Positions 16,208 to 31,389 of a stretch of DNA of 64,000 nt are shown here, one piece after another. Source of the DNA: Rhizomys pruinosus (Eukaryota; Chordata; Mammalia; Rodentia; Spalacidae); assembly GCA_009823505.1 (NCBI GenBank), contig VZQC01003035.1, positions 1,517,596-1,581,595 on the forward strand, read 5' to 3'. A model generated the notes under the pieces. That model saw nothing but the letters and a program-made list of their open reading frames with translations, ran no database searches and was not told the origin of the DNA. Within the stretch, counting starts at the first letter, position 1, and each line of letters opens with the position of its first letter. The position numbers and the translations under genes were made by a program.

Positions 16208-17692
16208 AAGCCCTTGGGCCATGGTGGTTTATTGATGCACATTGCAAGCACAGCACGGGAGGGTGTGCCCCACCCCGGGAAGAACAGGGGGCCAGGACAA
16301 GGCAGCAGGCCACCCCCGCGGTAGTGCTGACAGCTCAGGGGGAAGCACTTGGGGGCCAGGTCCTCTCCTTTACACAGCTCACAGAACCTACCTCCCGGCC
16401 CATCCCAGTGACAGCGGACTGCAGCACTGTCCCTGGTAAGCAGCCATTCAGCTGCCGCTCCTGGAGGCACGGCCCCATGGGCCTGCCAGCTCCTCAGTTC
16501 TTCTCAGAAGTCCAGCTGCTTGTGTATTGTCCCTGTCACCTCGGAGGAAATCGCTGTGACTTTCCCTCCCTCTTCCTCACCTCTCCCACCTGCTTACCTC
16601 ATCTCAGACCGTCCGCCCTCACTACTCTCACGACCCCAACACGATGGAAACGCAGGGAGCTGTGGGGGGTGGGGGGATTCAAGAACTCCCCCAGGAGAGC
16701 AGGCCAGAGAGCAGACAGGGCTGGCATTTGGAGCAGGAAGCGGCCTGATGGAGAGCCCACAATCTGGCTCACACAGCACGGAACAGTCATGGTTCCACAG
16801 CAGAGAGAGCGAGTGAGCGAGCAAAGCGCATGGCCAGGCGGGGTGCCAGGGCTCTGCAGGTCACCCTTGGTTCTCCAGCTCTATATCAGGCCCATCAAGA
16901 CGTGAGGCGGCCTGCTTCTGGCTGAGGAATGGGTCTCAGGGGTCTCCTTCCCCCTCCTCGACCCCAGCAGCAGTTCTTGCAGACCCCAGCACTCTCTGAG
17001 CAAGGAAGAAGGTTTGCTGAGGAGTATGTCATCCTCAGATAAGAAATGAAATTCTCAAGAGCCCGGAGCCCTCAAAACCAAGAGAACAGAGGGTCCCTTT
17101 CCGGAGAGTTGGAGGGCATCTCGAGTGGGCCAGTAAAAGTGACAGTGGGGTGGACAGTTCTCCCATGCGAGGAGGCTCTGGGGGGCAAGGCGCAGCCAGG
17201 GCGAGACAGCAGTGCAGGAAGTTATAGAGGAAGGGTCCTGACCTGGAGTTGAAGCCCCCAGACCCAGTCAAGTGGGGAGGGAGCTGTCTGGGGTGGCCCT
17301 GAATGGGGTGGGTGGGGCTAAGGAGGAGGTACCCCACAGCTTTCTGCATCTACATAGAAGCAGCTGGGCTACACATGGGCTTTGGGCCAGGAGGCAGGGA
17401 GGACTCTGAGAGCCACAGGCCCACTTGAGGCCAACAAAACAACAGGAAACAGGAAAGGAAGAGCTCTCCGGAAGTGCAACCCATCTGCTGAGAAACCTTC
17501 CCAAGTCCAGGCCTGGAGTAGGCCACACTAACTAAGAGAACTACCACCTGTTGCCTCCAATGTCAAAGGGGGGAGGGGTGGACAGAGTAGAGGAAGCAGG
17601 GGACAGGGGAGAGAAAGCCAGCCCCCCAAACCTAAGCCACCACCTCCACCCTCCTGTCATCTCCCCCCAGCTCTCCAGCTCTCCAGGAGTCC
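16208..17692 (-). other. PHYHIP: PHYHIP 3' untranslated region
   Basis: About 1.48 kb of repeat-free sequence between the TAG stop and the inferred poly(A) site. The absence of SINEs in such a SINE-dense window fits exonic sequence. The end is inferred from the AATAAA only. Confidence 0.65.
16228..16233 (-). terminator. PHYHIP: PHYHIP polyadenylation signal AATAAA (reads TTTATT on +)
   Basis: A canonical hexamer on the - strand about 1.46 kb past the PHYHIP stop, in otherwise non-repetitive sequence. It is the first good candidate downstream of the stop. Cleavage would fall near 16,205-16,215. Confidence 0.65.
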
Positions 17693-19507
<1,815 letters not shown>

Positions 19508-19781
19508 TCAGGCAGGGTAAGGCAAGCAAAGGGTCAGCTACAGGATCACAACCTCTTCCTCTCCACCCCAACCCCCACTCCCACTGAGTCTGTCCTCTGT
19601 CCTCTGGAGAAGCTGGGGGAGCTGCCAGAACAGCCTGGACTCAGATGAGGACAGGCCAGCTGGCTGTGTCCCCACTGTTAGAGGGTCAAGGCTCCCTGAG
19701 TCGAGACAGGCCAGAGGTCCAAAGGCTGTTGTTCCAGCCCACCCTTTTGTAACAAGAGGACCAAGAGGAAAAAGAAGGACT

Positions 19782-19840
19782 TGAGGAGGAGATTGTAAGG
19801 TCCTGTGAGGAGGAGATTGTAAGGGCCTGTGAGGAGGGCC
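19782..19840. repeat. Tandem repeat, 24 bp x about 2.4
   Basis: Units begin tgaggaggagattgtaagg and are spaced exactly 24 bp apart (19,782; 19,806; 19,830). Confidence 0.88.
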
Positions 19841-20631
19841 CTTCAAATCTGGAAGGGGAAGAGCCTGGCACGGAGGCTGGTTGTAATTAAAGGTAGAGAA
19901 GGTCATGAAAAATTGGAGAATAGACCTGAACTTCAGATCAATGTTTAGGTCAACCAGAGGATGGGGTATTAGCTGTCTGCTTGAGCCTCTCTATGTGGGA
20001 GAAATAAAGAAGGCTGATACCAGGTCAGGAAAACTGTCCCCATGGGATTCGGTCTGGACCTGGGGCCTTGGGACCCAGATAGGACCATTGCTAGGCTCAA
20101 CAGCATCTTGATATGAATTTGAGAAAGATAGCCTTTGCTTCCTGTAGCTGCATCTCTGTGTGCTTAGTCTGGTGAGGGACACGTGGACTTGACAACAGCA
20201 TCCCCAGCTCCCCCATTTAAATTAAACACCCCCGCTTTGCAGTTCTGGGGGCAACCAAGATGCCTCTCCCACAAAGAGCAAGAACTAATTTCCAGCAGGG
20301 TTATGGAAGATCAAGGAGACTGGGGGCACAGATTGTGGCAAAGAACGGAGCCAGCAGCCTTGGAGGCCCCAGGGCAGAGAGCAATCTGGAGTAGTTCTCA
20401 CATGGACACCAAAGGGATAGAATGTTATGGGGTAATTCCTTGGCTATCATGACCAACAAAGTGGTATTCATTTATCCTGGAATTTGCAAGCTCAGCTCTG
20501 CCTACGTAACCTTGTAGGGTCATAGGATAGGGACCATTTTCCCAGACTAAGGGGAAACTTAACAGAAGCAAAATGTTATTGTCCCACTAAATAACCACTG
20601 ATGGACTGTTGATAAATAAAATGTGACCTGG

Positions 20632-20785
20632 CCGGGCATGGTGGCACACGCCTTTAATCCTAAGCACTCGGGAGGCAGAGGCAGGCGGATCTCTGTGAGT
20701 TCAAGGCCAGCCTGATCTACAGAGTGAGTTCCAGGACAGCTGGGGCTACAGGGAGACCCTGTCTTAAAAAGACCAAGAAAAAAAA
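20632..20785 (+). repeat. B1 SINE
   Basis: A full-length B1 ('ggccgggcatggtggcacac') with the tail 'gtcttaaaaagaccaagaaa'. Confidence 0.94.
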
Positions 20786-20794
20786 GTAAAATAT

Positions 20795-20829
<35 letters not shown>

Positions 20830-21002
20830 TTTTATTTATTTTTGTCTTTTCGAGACAGGGTCTCCCTGTAGCCCCAGCTGTCCTGGAACGCGCTCTGTAG
20901 ACCAGGCTGGCCTTGAACTCATAAAGATCCGCCTGCCTCACCACGCCCAGCAAAATAAATCTTTTTAAAAACTATATATATTTATGCCAGGTGTGGTGGT
21001 GC
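20731..21002. repeat. Duplicated block, copy 1
   Basis: The block contains the end of a + strand B1, an A-rich joint, a (TTTA)n array, a reverse B1 with an internal deletion (the 'cctcccaagtgctaggatt' part is missing), and 'ctttttaaaaactatatata'. The same joints recur at 21,901-22,151 with one substitution (cccagc/cccggc) and a TTTA array 21 bp shorter. Confidence 0.92.
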
Positions 21003-21140
21003 ACACCTTTAATCCTAGCACTTGGGAGGCAGAGGCAGGCGGATCTCTGTGAGTTCAAGGCCAGCCTGATCTACAGAGTGAGTTCCAGGACAGCTGGGGC
21101 TACAGGGAGACCCTGTCTTGAAAAGACCAAAAAAAAAAAA
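20992..21140 (+). repeat. B1 SINE
   Basis: 'ccaggtgtggtggtgcacac' to 'gtcttgaaaagacc' and an A tail. Confidence 0.92.
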
Positions 21141-21525
21141 AATGTGACCCATCCAACCTAATCTTAAGTGGGAAGGAAAATATGCTACAACATCTGTGCA
21201 GCTCAGTGATATTCTGGTAAGAGAAATAAGCATCACTGAAGGACAAATGCTTGACGATTTAGCTCATATGGGCCACCCAGCACAATCAAAATCTATGGAG
21301 ATGGTCATGGCTCTGGGAGGGGGACATGGGACATGGCTGTTTTATGGGTATAGAGCACTGGTTTTGTGAGATGGAAAAGTTCTGCACATAATATAAACAT
21401 TTAAATAAACACAAAAATTAACGTGCACATACCATACACTTAGAAACAGATCACATGGTAGATTTTATGTTGATTTTACTACAATTACAAATATGTACTC
21501 TTGGGGCTGGAGAGATGACACTGTC

Positions 21526-21799
21526 AAAAGTACTAGGTGAGGGGCTGGAGAGATGGCCTAGCGGTTAAGAGCGCCGACCGCTCTTACAGAGGACCCGGGT
21601 TCGATCCCCAGCACCCACATGGCGGCCGAGAACCGTCTGAAACTCCAGTTCCAGGAGAACTCCAGTTCCAGGGGAATCTGAGACCCTCTTCTGACCTCCG
21701 CGGCATTGCACGACACGGGTGCACAAATTTGCATGCAGACAGTACATTCATACACATACAGAAATAAATAAAATTAATAAAAAAAAAAGTACTAGGTGA
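21526..21799 (+). mobile_element. Young B2 insertion with 15-bp target-site duplication
   Basis: A CpG-rich B2 with the 17-bp duplication. Flanking aaaagtactaggtga occurs at 21,526-21,540 and 21,785-21,799. It is one of the best-preserved copies, with B box ggttcgatccc. Confidence 0.95.
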
Positions 21800-21801
21800 T
21801 C

Positions 21802-21955
21802 GCTGGGTGTGGTGGCACACGCCTTTAATCCTAGCACTTGGGAGGCAGAGGCAGGCGGACCTCTGTGAGTTCAAGGCCAGCCTGGTCTACAGAGTGCGTT
21901 CCAGGACAGCTGGGGCTACAGGGAGACCCTGTCTTAAAAAGACCAAGAAAAAAAA
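21802..21955 (+). repeat. B1 SINE
   Basis: 'gctgggtgtggtggcacac' to 'gtcttaaaaagaccaagaaa'. Its tail is shared with the B1 at 20,632. Confidence 0.93.
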
Positions 21956-22151
21956 GTAAAATATTTATTTATTTATTTATTTATTTATTTTTGTCTTTTC
22001 GAGACAGGGTCTCCCTGTAGCCCCAGCTGTCCTGGAACGCGCTCTGTAGACCAGGCTGGCCTTGAACTCATAAAGATCCGCCTGCCTCACCACGCCCGGC
22101 AAAATAAATCTTTTTAAAAACTATATATATTTATGCCAGGTGTGGTGGTGC
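21901..22151. repeat. Duplicated block, copy 2
   Basis: The partner of 20,731-21,002, offset by 1,170 bp before the TTTA array and 1,149 bp after it. It shares the same deleted reverse B1. Confidence 0.92.
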
Positions 22152-22325
22152 ATGCCTTTAGTCCTAGTACTTGGGAGGCAGAGGCAGGAGGATCTCTCTG
22201 AGTTCAAGGCCATCCTGGTCTACAGAGTGAGTTCCAGGATAGCCAGAGCTCCAGGGAAACCTTGTCTCAAAAAGATTAAAAAAAACTATATATATTTATA
22301 TTTATATATTTATATTTATATATTC
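22134..22325 (+). repeat. B1 SINE and AT-rich tail
   Basis: A B1 body to 'cttgtctcaaaaagatt'. A tatatttatatttatatat low-complexity tail follows. Confidence 0.88.
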
Positions 22326-22479
22326 TTGGTTCAAGCCAGAAAAGTAAACTTCATTTCTTCATGTAGGTGATATTGCCAATAAGTAGCATTTGCATCTGTC
22401 TTTTATTAGAGAAAAGGCAGGCTCTGTGATAATAGGGGAGGGTCTGGAGCAAGTGGCAAGTGTTTTCCCCTCTGGTCTA

Positions 22480-24221
<1,742 letters not shown>

Positions 24222-24904
24222 TCAGTAGGTCCCTCCCATCATAGAGCTTTCTGGAATGTGCTGTCTCCATCTTGCTTTGTGAGGTGGAGCCTTGAACACC
24301 CCTCAAATCCCCCTGCCTCATAAATGTGATAGAAAAGATTACGGGGGGGCTAGACTGGATAGGAGGGAACCAAGATAGGATGGAGGTACCCTCTAGAAGG
24401 GGCTCTTGGCTCTCCTCAGAGGGTCCGTGGAGCAGATGGCACCTGACAGGTGGCAGAGGCAGTGGGAATGCTGCGAACACTGGGCAGGGACAGATCTGCA
24501 GCAGATGGAGCTGAGGAGGGAGGGGCCCTCAGCCAGCAGGCGAGAAAAAAGAAAAGGGTGGGGGTGGAGAGGATAGGGGGAGGCAAAGGGAGCACCTGCT
24601 GGGGGTCTGAGGTGTGAGGACTGATGCAGGTGGCAGGTCAGAGCAGCCAAGAGTCCACAGGCGCCAAGACCCTGGGGCTCAGACCTCGCTCTTCCCCTTC
24701 CCCGGGAGTGACTGTCACAGAGTGCAGGCTGAGAAGACAGGTACTGTATAGAAGCTCGTGGATATATTGGTGGCGGGTGGGGGGTGGCATGGGCCTGCTT
24801 CAAGCTCTTTTTTTGTCCTTTTTTGACAATCACTTTCTATTTTCACAGATCCTTACTTGACTTTTTCTTTCTCTTTTTTTTTCTTCTTTCCCCCCCGTTT
24901 TTGT

Positions 24905-25025
24905 TTTGTTTTCTTTTGAGACAGGGTCTATGTAACCCTGTCTGGCCTAGTCTCGAATTTACAGAGATCTGGCTGCTTCTGCCTCCCGAGTACTGGGATT
25001 AAAGGTATGCACAACCACGCCCAGC
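24905..25025 (-). repeat. Old B1-like SINE
   Basis: 'gagacagggtctatgtaacc', 'tctgcctcccgagtactgg' and 'gattaaaggtatgcacaacc'. It is preceded by a pyrimidine-rich tract. Confidence 0.75.
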
Positions 25026-25204
25026 TCTTCTTTTCTATTTTCAGATAGTTATCTTACTATGTAACCCAGACTGGCTTCCAACTCACTACCCTCCTGCCTG
25101 AGTCCGGCAAGCGCTGGAATTACAGGTATGTGATCACTTCACTCTTATAAAGAATTGCTTTTAACACTGACATCTATTCAGAGTCAATATATACTAATAA
25201 CATC

Positions 25205-25624
25205 TAACACAGTCTCACAATAGGTAGGTAGTATTAGTCTCCCTATTTTATAGACCGGTAACTGAGGTTGGGGATAAGTGAGGTTGGGGGTACTGACATA
25301 CCCAAGGCCACACGGCCAGCAAATTACTTGTATCCTGGAGCCCAAGTTCTTTTTTTTTTTTAATTTTATTTATTTATTTATTTATTTTGTATGTGTATGA
25401 ATGTACTGTCTGCATGTAGGTTTGTGCACCCGTGTCGTGCAATGCCGCGGAGGTCAAAAGACGGTCTTGGATTCCCCTGGAACTGGAGTTCTCCTAGAAT
25501 TGGAGTTACAGACGGTTCTCAGCCGCCATATGGGTGCTGGGGATCGAACCCGGGTCCTCTGCAAGAGCGGTCGGCACTCTTAACCGCTAGGCCATCTCTC
25601 CAGCCCCCGGAGCCCAAGTTCTTT
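25205..25624 (-). mobile_element. MIR interrupted by a young B2 with 16-bp target-site duplication
   Basis: Reverse MIR core ('cctattttatagaccggtaa ctgagg...cccaaggccacacggcc') runs to ggagcccaagttcttt (25,337-25,352). A reverse B2 with the 17-bp duplication follows, and the same 16 bases recur at 25,609-25,624. The B2 landed at or beside the old MIR. Confidence 0.9.
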
Positions 25625-25639
25625 ATTACCGAGCTATCA

Positions 25640-25644
<5 letters not shown>

Positions 25645-25738
<94 letters not shown>

Positions 25739-25746
25739 TGTGTGTG
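25645..25746. repeat. Compound (CT)n(TG)n microsatellite
   Basis: About 20 CT units pass directly into about 27 TG units with one tat interruption. Confidence 0.95.
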
Positions 25747-28093
25747 CACATGCTCTGTGGCTGTGCACAGGGCATGTATACAACTGCAGTTTATTTTGCT
25801 TTTCCTACTAATGTTTTTCAAATAGTTGAAGTTTCTCTGGCTTCCTTTCCTGACTCTGGTGCCCTTTGGGCATGAAAGGGCAACATTATTTCTCTTAGTG
25901 GTGTTTAGCTGCACCACAGTTAGTTTTTCTTGTCTATGGCCTGGCACTCCTGGAAACAAGGGAGGGTTGCTAGGGGCACACAGTTGTGGGTGGACTTGCT
26001 CAGGGCCTTTCCTGGCTCTCTCCTCCAGCCCAATACCCAGCATATCTACCTCTTTCTCTGTTCTCTTCCTTCTTCCTCTCCAACCCTAGGGGTGGAGGAT
26101 CCCTTGTGCCGGCAAAATCAGGTACTTTTTATTTATAGCTTCAAGAAGATCCAACCCACATTTTCCTGTCAGTTAAGCCTGCTCCAGAGCCTGGCACCCT
26201 TAAATTAACCTGTGGGCTGCCTAGGTGGCAGGCGGAGGGGGTATGGTTGATAGCCCTTATCTGCCCTCAAGGTGTCCCTCAAGTCCTGTTTCTTCTTAGT
26301 TTCCCATCCTGGAGCTAAATGCCTGTGGGTTTGTGCATAGGGGATCTATGGTCAGTAAGTATTGGAGTGCTACCAAGGCTACCCCAAAATGAGACAAAGG
26401 GAGTGTCTGGAAATAACCCTACAGTAACCATTACAACTCTGTATATGATTTGTAGAAAGGTATGGAGCAGGGAAGAATTACCAATGCCCTGGATATTGAC
26501 AAGATGTTTTCAAGGAAGATGCACATGTGCCCCTACCCCCATGCACACATATAGGCACATTTGCACCCATGAACGTGGACACACTCTCCCACCTGAGGGC
26601 TCAAGTGGCTTCCACCCACATGGGATACAGCCTATGACTTGCCTTGTAAGGGGGCCCCTGTCTCTGCCCCATCTCCTAGAGGCAAGGACAGCTGTGGTGA
26701 TGCACGGTAGGGTCTCCAGGCCCAAGTGGCTGCTCATCCCTTCCTCTCTCCATTTCTTCGAGAGATGCTCCCCACCCTAGCCTGAGGCCTGGGAGAATAG
26801 CAGTGACTTGACCCTGAAAGAGCAGCCAGCCATCATGAACCAAGGGTGGGCGTCACCCTAACTTCTCTGCACCCAGATGCCTGGGGAAGGGCAGGCTGTG
26901 AGGGACAGGTTGAGGCAACACCCTAGGAACACCCACACTCCCATGTGAATCCACCCAAAGCAAGCATGTACACCCCCCCACACAGGCAGGCATGCACGAA
27001 TATACACATGCAGGAGTGCCCACCTGCTTCTACCACACTCACCTACGCTTGGAGGTACCTTCTGCACATTCTGAGAATCCCCTAGTTTCCCCTCTGAAAA
27101 CTGTTACCTTCCTCCCAACCCACACGCGATCATGTCCACAGGCTCACACCCACCCACATGCATGGGCCCCTCTCACAAGCCATATTTGGGGAAAAGAGAA
27201 AAATCACAGGCACCAGCACGCATGCATGCCACCCCCAGAGGAAGGCAAGCAACCCGTTGCCTGCCTGCCTGCGCACACATGTACATTCGAACACACATCA
27301 ACCTCAGCCCAGTTGCTGGTATTCTCTGGCTCCAAGACACAGACTTTGAAACAGGTTTGCTTCTGGCCACACTGGGCTAGTCTGATCCTTCACAGACCAA
27401 CAGGTATGCAAACCTTCATGGGTCTACCCTACCCCCACAGAGGTTTTTGCCCACACTCCCCTCCTACCCATCCCATCTTGCCCTGGAATTGCCCCTACCG
27501 GCATAGAAACCTCCTGGTTGCTACAGTACTCCATCAACATATACTCCCACCTATATGACAAGTGACATGTCCACCCCCTAAAAAGACTGCCTCATTGGGC
27601 CCCCACCCACGTATACCCACAGGCTACTCAGATAAGCGCTGCCCCCGCACACATGTACCGATCGCGTGCAAAAAAAGGCTATGTTCCGAAATATGCCACA
27701 AGCCGGTCAAAAACCCCACAGGAGCATAACTGCGTGGAGACAGACCAATCTACGCAAGCAAGCCTCCAGCCTTCTCTCGAGCGTGCACACACATGTTGTA
27801 CACACTGGCGCCCCTTCCCCAAGTCCACTGACATGCCAAAGGGAAAGCTCTGCCACCCCTCCCAACCTATTGGCATCGCTGACTGCAGCAGAATGATCAC
27901 GGGGGAATTAACTGTGTCGCCCTGGAGACCAGGACCAGCTGTTAAGCTCTTTGCCGAGGGCCTAGGGGAAAGGGGACAAGGTCGCCAGGCCTGGAGACCC
28001 AGGTGGACAGCCAGGACAGTGGTGGGATCCTGCCGGCCTCAGCTCTCAGCATCTCAGGATAGGCAGGATGGTCTGGTAAGGAAGAGGACTCAC

Positions 28094-28392
28094 CTGGCTT
28101 CAGCTGGCCCTGCAGAGGGAGACTTGGCAGGGAGGGAAGGGAGAGACCTCTGTGAGGAAGAGTTCCCCAGGCAGGGGACCAGCAGCCGGACGCCTGGGTC
28201 ACAGTCAGCAGGGCTCGGGCTTTCCTCTCCCGGCTGCCAAGGAGGCTGCTTCCATGCCCCACCGGCGGCTCCTGTCTGGCTCTGCAGCGACTGGCTGCTG
28301 CCCCGGCAAGACGAAGACGTTCCCAGTGAACGCGCAAGAAGAGAGAGGCAAGAGCGAAATCAAAGCAGCGTGGAGCAGAGGCAGAGCGAGAG

Positions 28393-28450
<58 letters not shown>
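28094..28450 (-). promoter_or_regulatory. PHYHIP: Probable PHYHIP non-coding exon 1 and promoter
   Basis: On the - strand, GAAGCCAG/gtgagtcc at 28,093/28,094 is a near-consensus splice donor. Upstream is the only CpG-bearing stretch in the area (about 28,190-28,390) and a (GA)n tract. The coding exon at 24,009 has only 17 nt of 5'UTR after a splice acceptor, so an upstream non-coding exon is required. The distance (gene span about 12 kb) fits my memory of the human locus. The TSS position is not determined. Confidence 0.55.

Positions 28451-28452
<2 letters not shown>
28398..28452. repeat. (GA)n microsatellite at the inferred PHYHIP promoter
   Basis: Over 20 GA units; the - strand reads (TC)n. 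Confidence 0.93.
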
Positions 28453-28456
<4 letters not shown>

Positions 28457-29317
28457 CCAGACCGAATCTGCTTCCACCAATGGGATCAGCGGCTGCTCAG
28501 CGTCAGGTGATAAGAAGCAAGCTTGGTCCCCGCTCGCCAGGGTTGGTGGGAGGGGGAAAGGGCAGAGGGTCCCCCAGAGATCTACCCAGATGCCCTCGGA
28601 GGCAGCATCTGTGGCTGCTGCCACCTTCCCCTCATTCTTCCAAGACAAAATGCCATCAGAAGTCTGTTCAACACACCCCCTACTTGGAAATCTCTGACTG
28701 GAATTCAGGCCCCAAACTTAAAGACACCGGGGAGGGGGGTGGAGCTTAACCCGAGGGCTTGGGCCCCCAAACAAGGATTCTGATTGAGGGAAAGGGAGAA
28801 GTCTAAGTAGGGGAAGGGTCCTAAAGTATCTGAGCCAGACTTGGAGGGACCTTGTCTTCACTCTGGGGCCTCTACTGGTCCTTCACTGATCCATGGCTCC
28901 ATTTTCTTACCAACTCTATCAAGAGAAATCATCCCTGCAGCCTTGGAGACTCCAGAGTGGAGGGTGAGAATCTTCTGGCTGCTTAAATGTTCCCAAGAAA
29001 AGGAGCAGGAGAGAGGAGTTGTAAACCAATGAGGAATGCACAGCGGCAAGACTGAGGGTGTGGGAGGACACAGAGCTTTGAGTGTTCTCATCCCCACCAA
29101 CCCTCGGGGTGTGAGGAAAGGAAAGCCCTAGAACTGCAGTTATAGAGGAATATCAACTGGAGGCTTGTCTGGTACCAAGAATTAAGTGCAAGTCTCTCTA
29201 GCACACTCAAGACAATTTGAATGAGGCAGCCAACAGTCACTAAGAGTGGATGCAGGGAGGAAAAGGCATGAGGTTGGCAGTCTGTCAAAAATGGGGACCA
29301 TTTCTGCTTTGTCACTT

Positions 29318-29480
29318 TCCATTTGGGTGGCCTTGGATAGGCATCTCTCTCACAGCTTCAGTTTCTTCATCTGTGATGTGGGAAGATAACGAGTTTATTG
29401 TTATCGGGGAATGAGATCATTATTTACAGTTCTTATCTCTGGGCTTGGCACATAAGAAGTACTAGTCAACTGGTCAGGGT
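29318..29480 (+). repeat. MIR SINE (ancient)
   Basis: 'ggtggccttggataggcatc', 'cagcttcagtttcttcatct', 'ctgggcttggcacataagaa'. These follow the MIR consensus order. Confidence 0.8.
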
Positions 29481-29624
29481 TGCTGTCTTTCCCATTGCTG
29501 GTGGCAGTCTTCTGGAGGAGGACGGACACTTAGAGGATGTGACTGGAGGACAAGGCATATAGTTGGCCCTCTGTATTTAGCTGTTCTTCATCTACAGACT
29601 CAACTAAGGGCCAAAACTGTGGTT

Positions 29625-29805
29625 TTTTCAGCTGGATATGGTGATGTACACTTTTATTTATTTATTTATTTTTATTTTTGGTGATGTACACTTTTGATCC
29701 CAGGAGGCAGAGGCAGATGGACCTCTCTGAGATCAAGACCAGCCTGGTCTACATAGTAAGCTCCAAGTTAGCTGAGGCTAAAGGGAGACCCTGTCTTAAC
29801 AAAAT
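29625..29805 (+). repeat. B1-like SINE split by (TTTA)n
   Basis: The phrase 'tggtgatgtacacttttgat/attt' occurs before and after a TTTA tract, followed by B1 body sequence. Confidence 0.7.
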
Positions 29806-29819
29806 TCTAATTGCGTTTG

Positions 29820-30240
29820 TGGGGCTGGAGATGTGGCACAGTTGGTAGAGTGTTTGCCTAGCATGTATAAAACTCTGGACTCAACTGTGTTCTAGGGTGC
29901 TGGGGTCATAAGTATACAAGCACTGTAGATCCAACCAGAGCTTGTTTTTTGGGTTTGTTTTTTGTTTGTTTGTTTGTTTGTTTGGTCTTTTTGAGATGGG
30001 TCTCCCGATAGCCCCAGCTGGGTTGAAACTTGGTATAGAGACCAGGCAGGCCTTGAACTCACAGAGATCTACCTGCCTCTGTCTCCCGAGTGGTGGGATT
30101 AAAGGTGTGTGACACCACTCCTGGCTTGTAACCCTAGAACCCTGGAGGTGGAGGCAGAAGGATCAGGAGTTCAAATCCTTGGCTGCATAGTTGAGTCCAA
30201 GGCCAGCCTGGGCTACATGAGACCCTGTCTCAACATAAAT
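29820..30240. repeat. ID element (+), reverse B1, and B4-like tail
   Basis: An ID head ('ggggctggagatgtggcaca..ttggtagagtgtttgcctag') lies at 29,820. A (TTTG)n and reverse B1 cover 29,945-30,125. A + strand B1-like tail runs to 30,240. Confidence 0.75.
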
Positions 30241-31389
30241 TAATTGTATTTGTACTGAACATGTACACTTTTCTTATAATTATTCCCTAAACCATACACA
30301 GCATTTACAGTGATGAGCTAATAGAAGTAACCTGATGGTTTCATGTAAATTCCATGCCATGTTTATGTAAGAGACGTGAGCACCCCTGGTTTCAGTATCT
30401 ATGGAGATGTTGGAACTCATCCCCTGTGGAAACTGGGGATGATGTCCAACTAAGTTCCAGGTACAGATAAGGATTCAGAGCAGAAATAGAGGCTCCAGAA
30501 GACAGAGAAGACAGGCTGGAGAGGGGTGGCATGTGCACAGTAGATGCCACTTGAGCTTGGGCTGAGGGCCTCAGAAAGCAGAAGGCATGGGCTAAGCATA
30601 AGGGACATTCATGGAGAGGGACGTGGGATTGGCATACATAGACAGCAAAGGTCAGAGAAGACAACAGTGACCGAGAGAAGAGTTCACAGGATGCAAAGTC
30701 AATCAGAACCCAGTCCTGCCTTAAATGGGCGTGAGAACCTGAGCGAGTCTGGTCATATCCTGAGCCACAGAATGTGGAGTGGTGTGTCACAGAGGTAGGA
30801 TTAAGCACTCCCTTGGCCAAATACAAGGCCCTGCCCCTCACACACCCACACTGAGATGTTGAAACTCCAAAGAGATTTGAGTCGTCGCCACCCACTTATG
30901 AACAGCTCCAGCCATCTGGCCTGACACCCTGATCCTAAGACCAACCTGACAGGCAGCAAGAGAGAAAAGGCAGATTCTCTGTGACTTGGTTTCCCCTCCT
31001 GTGAAAGGAAGATGAGACCTAAACTCTCTCTGTTTCTCACCTTCTCAGGATGGTACCTGGAGTCTGTGTGAGATCACGAACCCCAGCAGTGGTGAGTAGC
31101 AGCTGGCTGAATGCCCCTTTGTGCAGCTCTGTGCTGGCGAGTCAGACAAGCAGGTGAGGACACAATCGTTCAGGGCTCTTGCCTCTTCTTGCCTCGAAGG
31201 GCTCCTCCGCAGAGCAGGTAACCTTGGGGTAGGAATGAAGCACAGTGGAATATAACCACTGCACATAGAGTCAACTAAAGGATCGTGCAGATGCACTTCT
31301 GCTATGCCAGGCTTCATAAGCTTTCACTTACACAAACCATTCACAATCTCTATAGAAAGATGCACACATTTCCTTGTAAAAATTAAGGG

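Noticed and set aside
21541..21784. tRNA-like A and B boxes (ggttcgatccc) at many places
   Set aside because: They belong to B2/ID SINEs derived from tRNA. No cloverleaf or anticodon stem of a real tRNA is present.
25391..25825. Recurring 60-70 codon frames beginning MYCLHV/MYECTVCMQ across the window
   Set aside because: All are reverse B2 translations.
27653..28510. 285-codon open frame on the + strand through the PHYHIP promoter area
   Set aside because: It ends in Arg/Glu-rich translation of the (GA)n repeat, has no conserved domain, and runs antisense to PHYHIP intron 1/exon 1.
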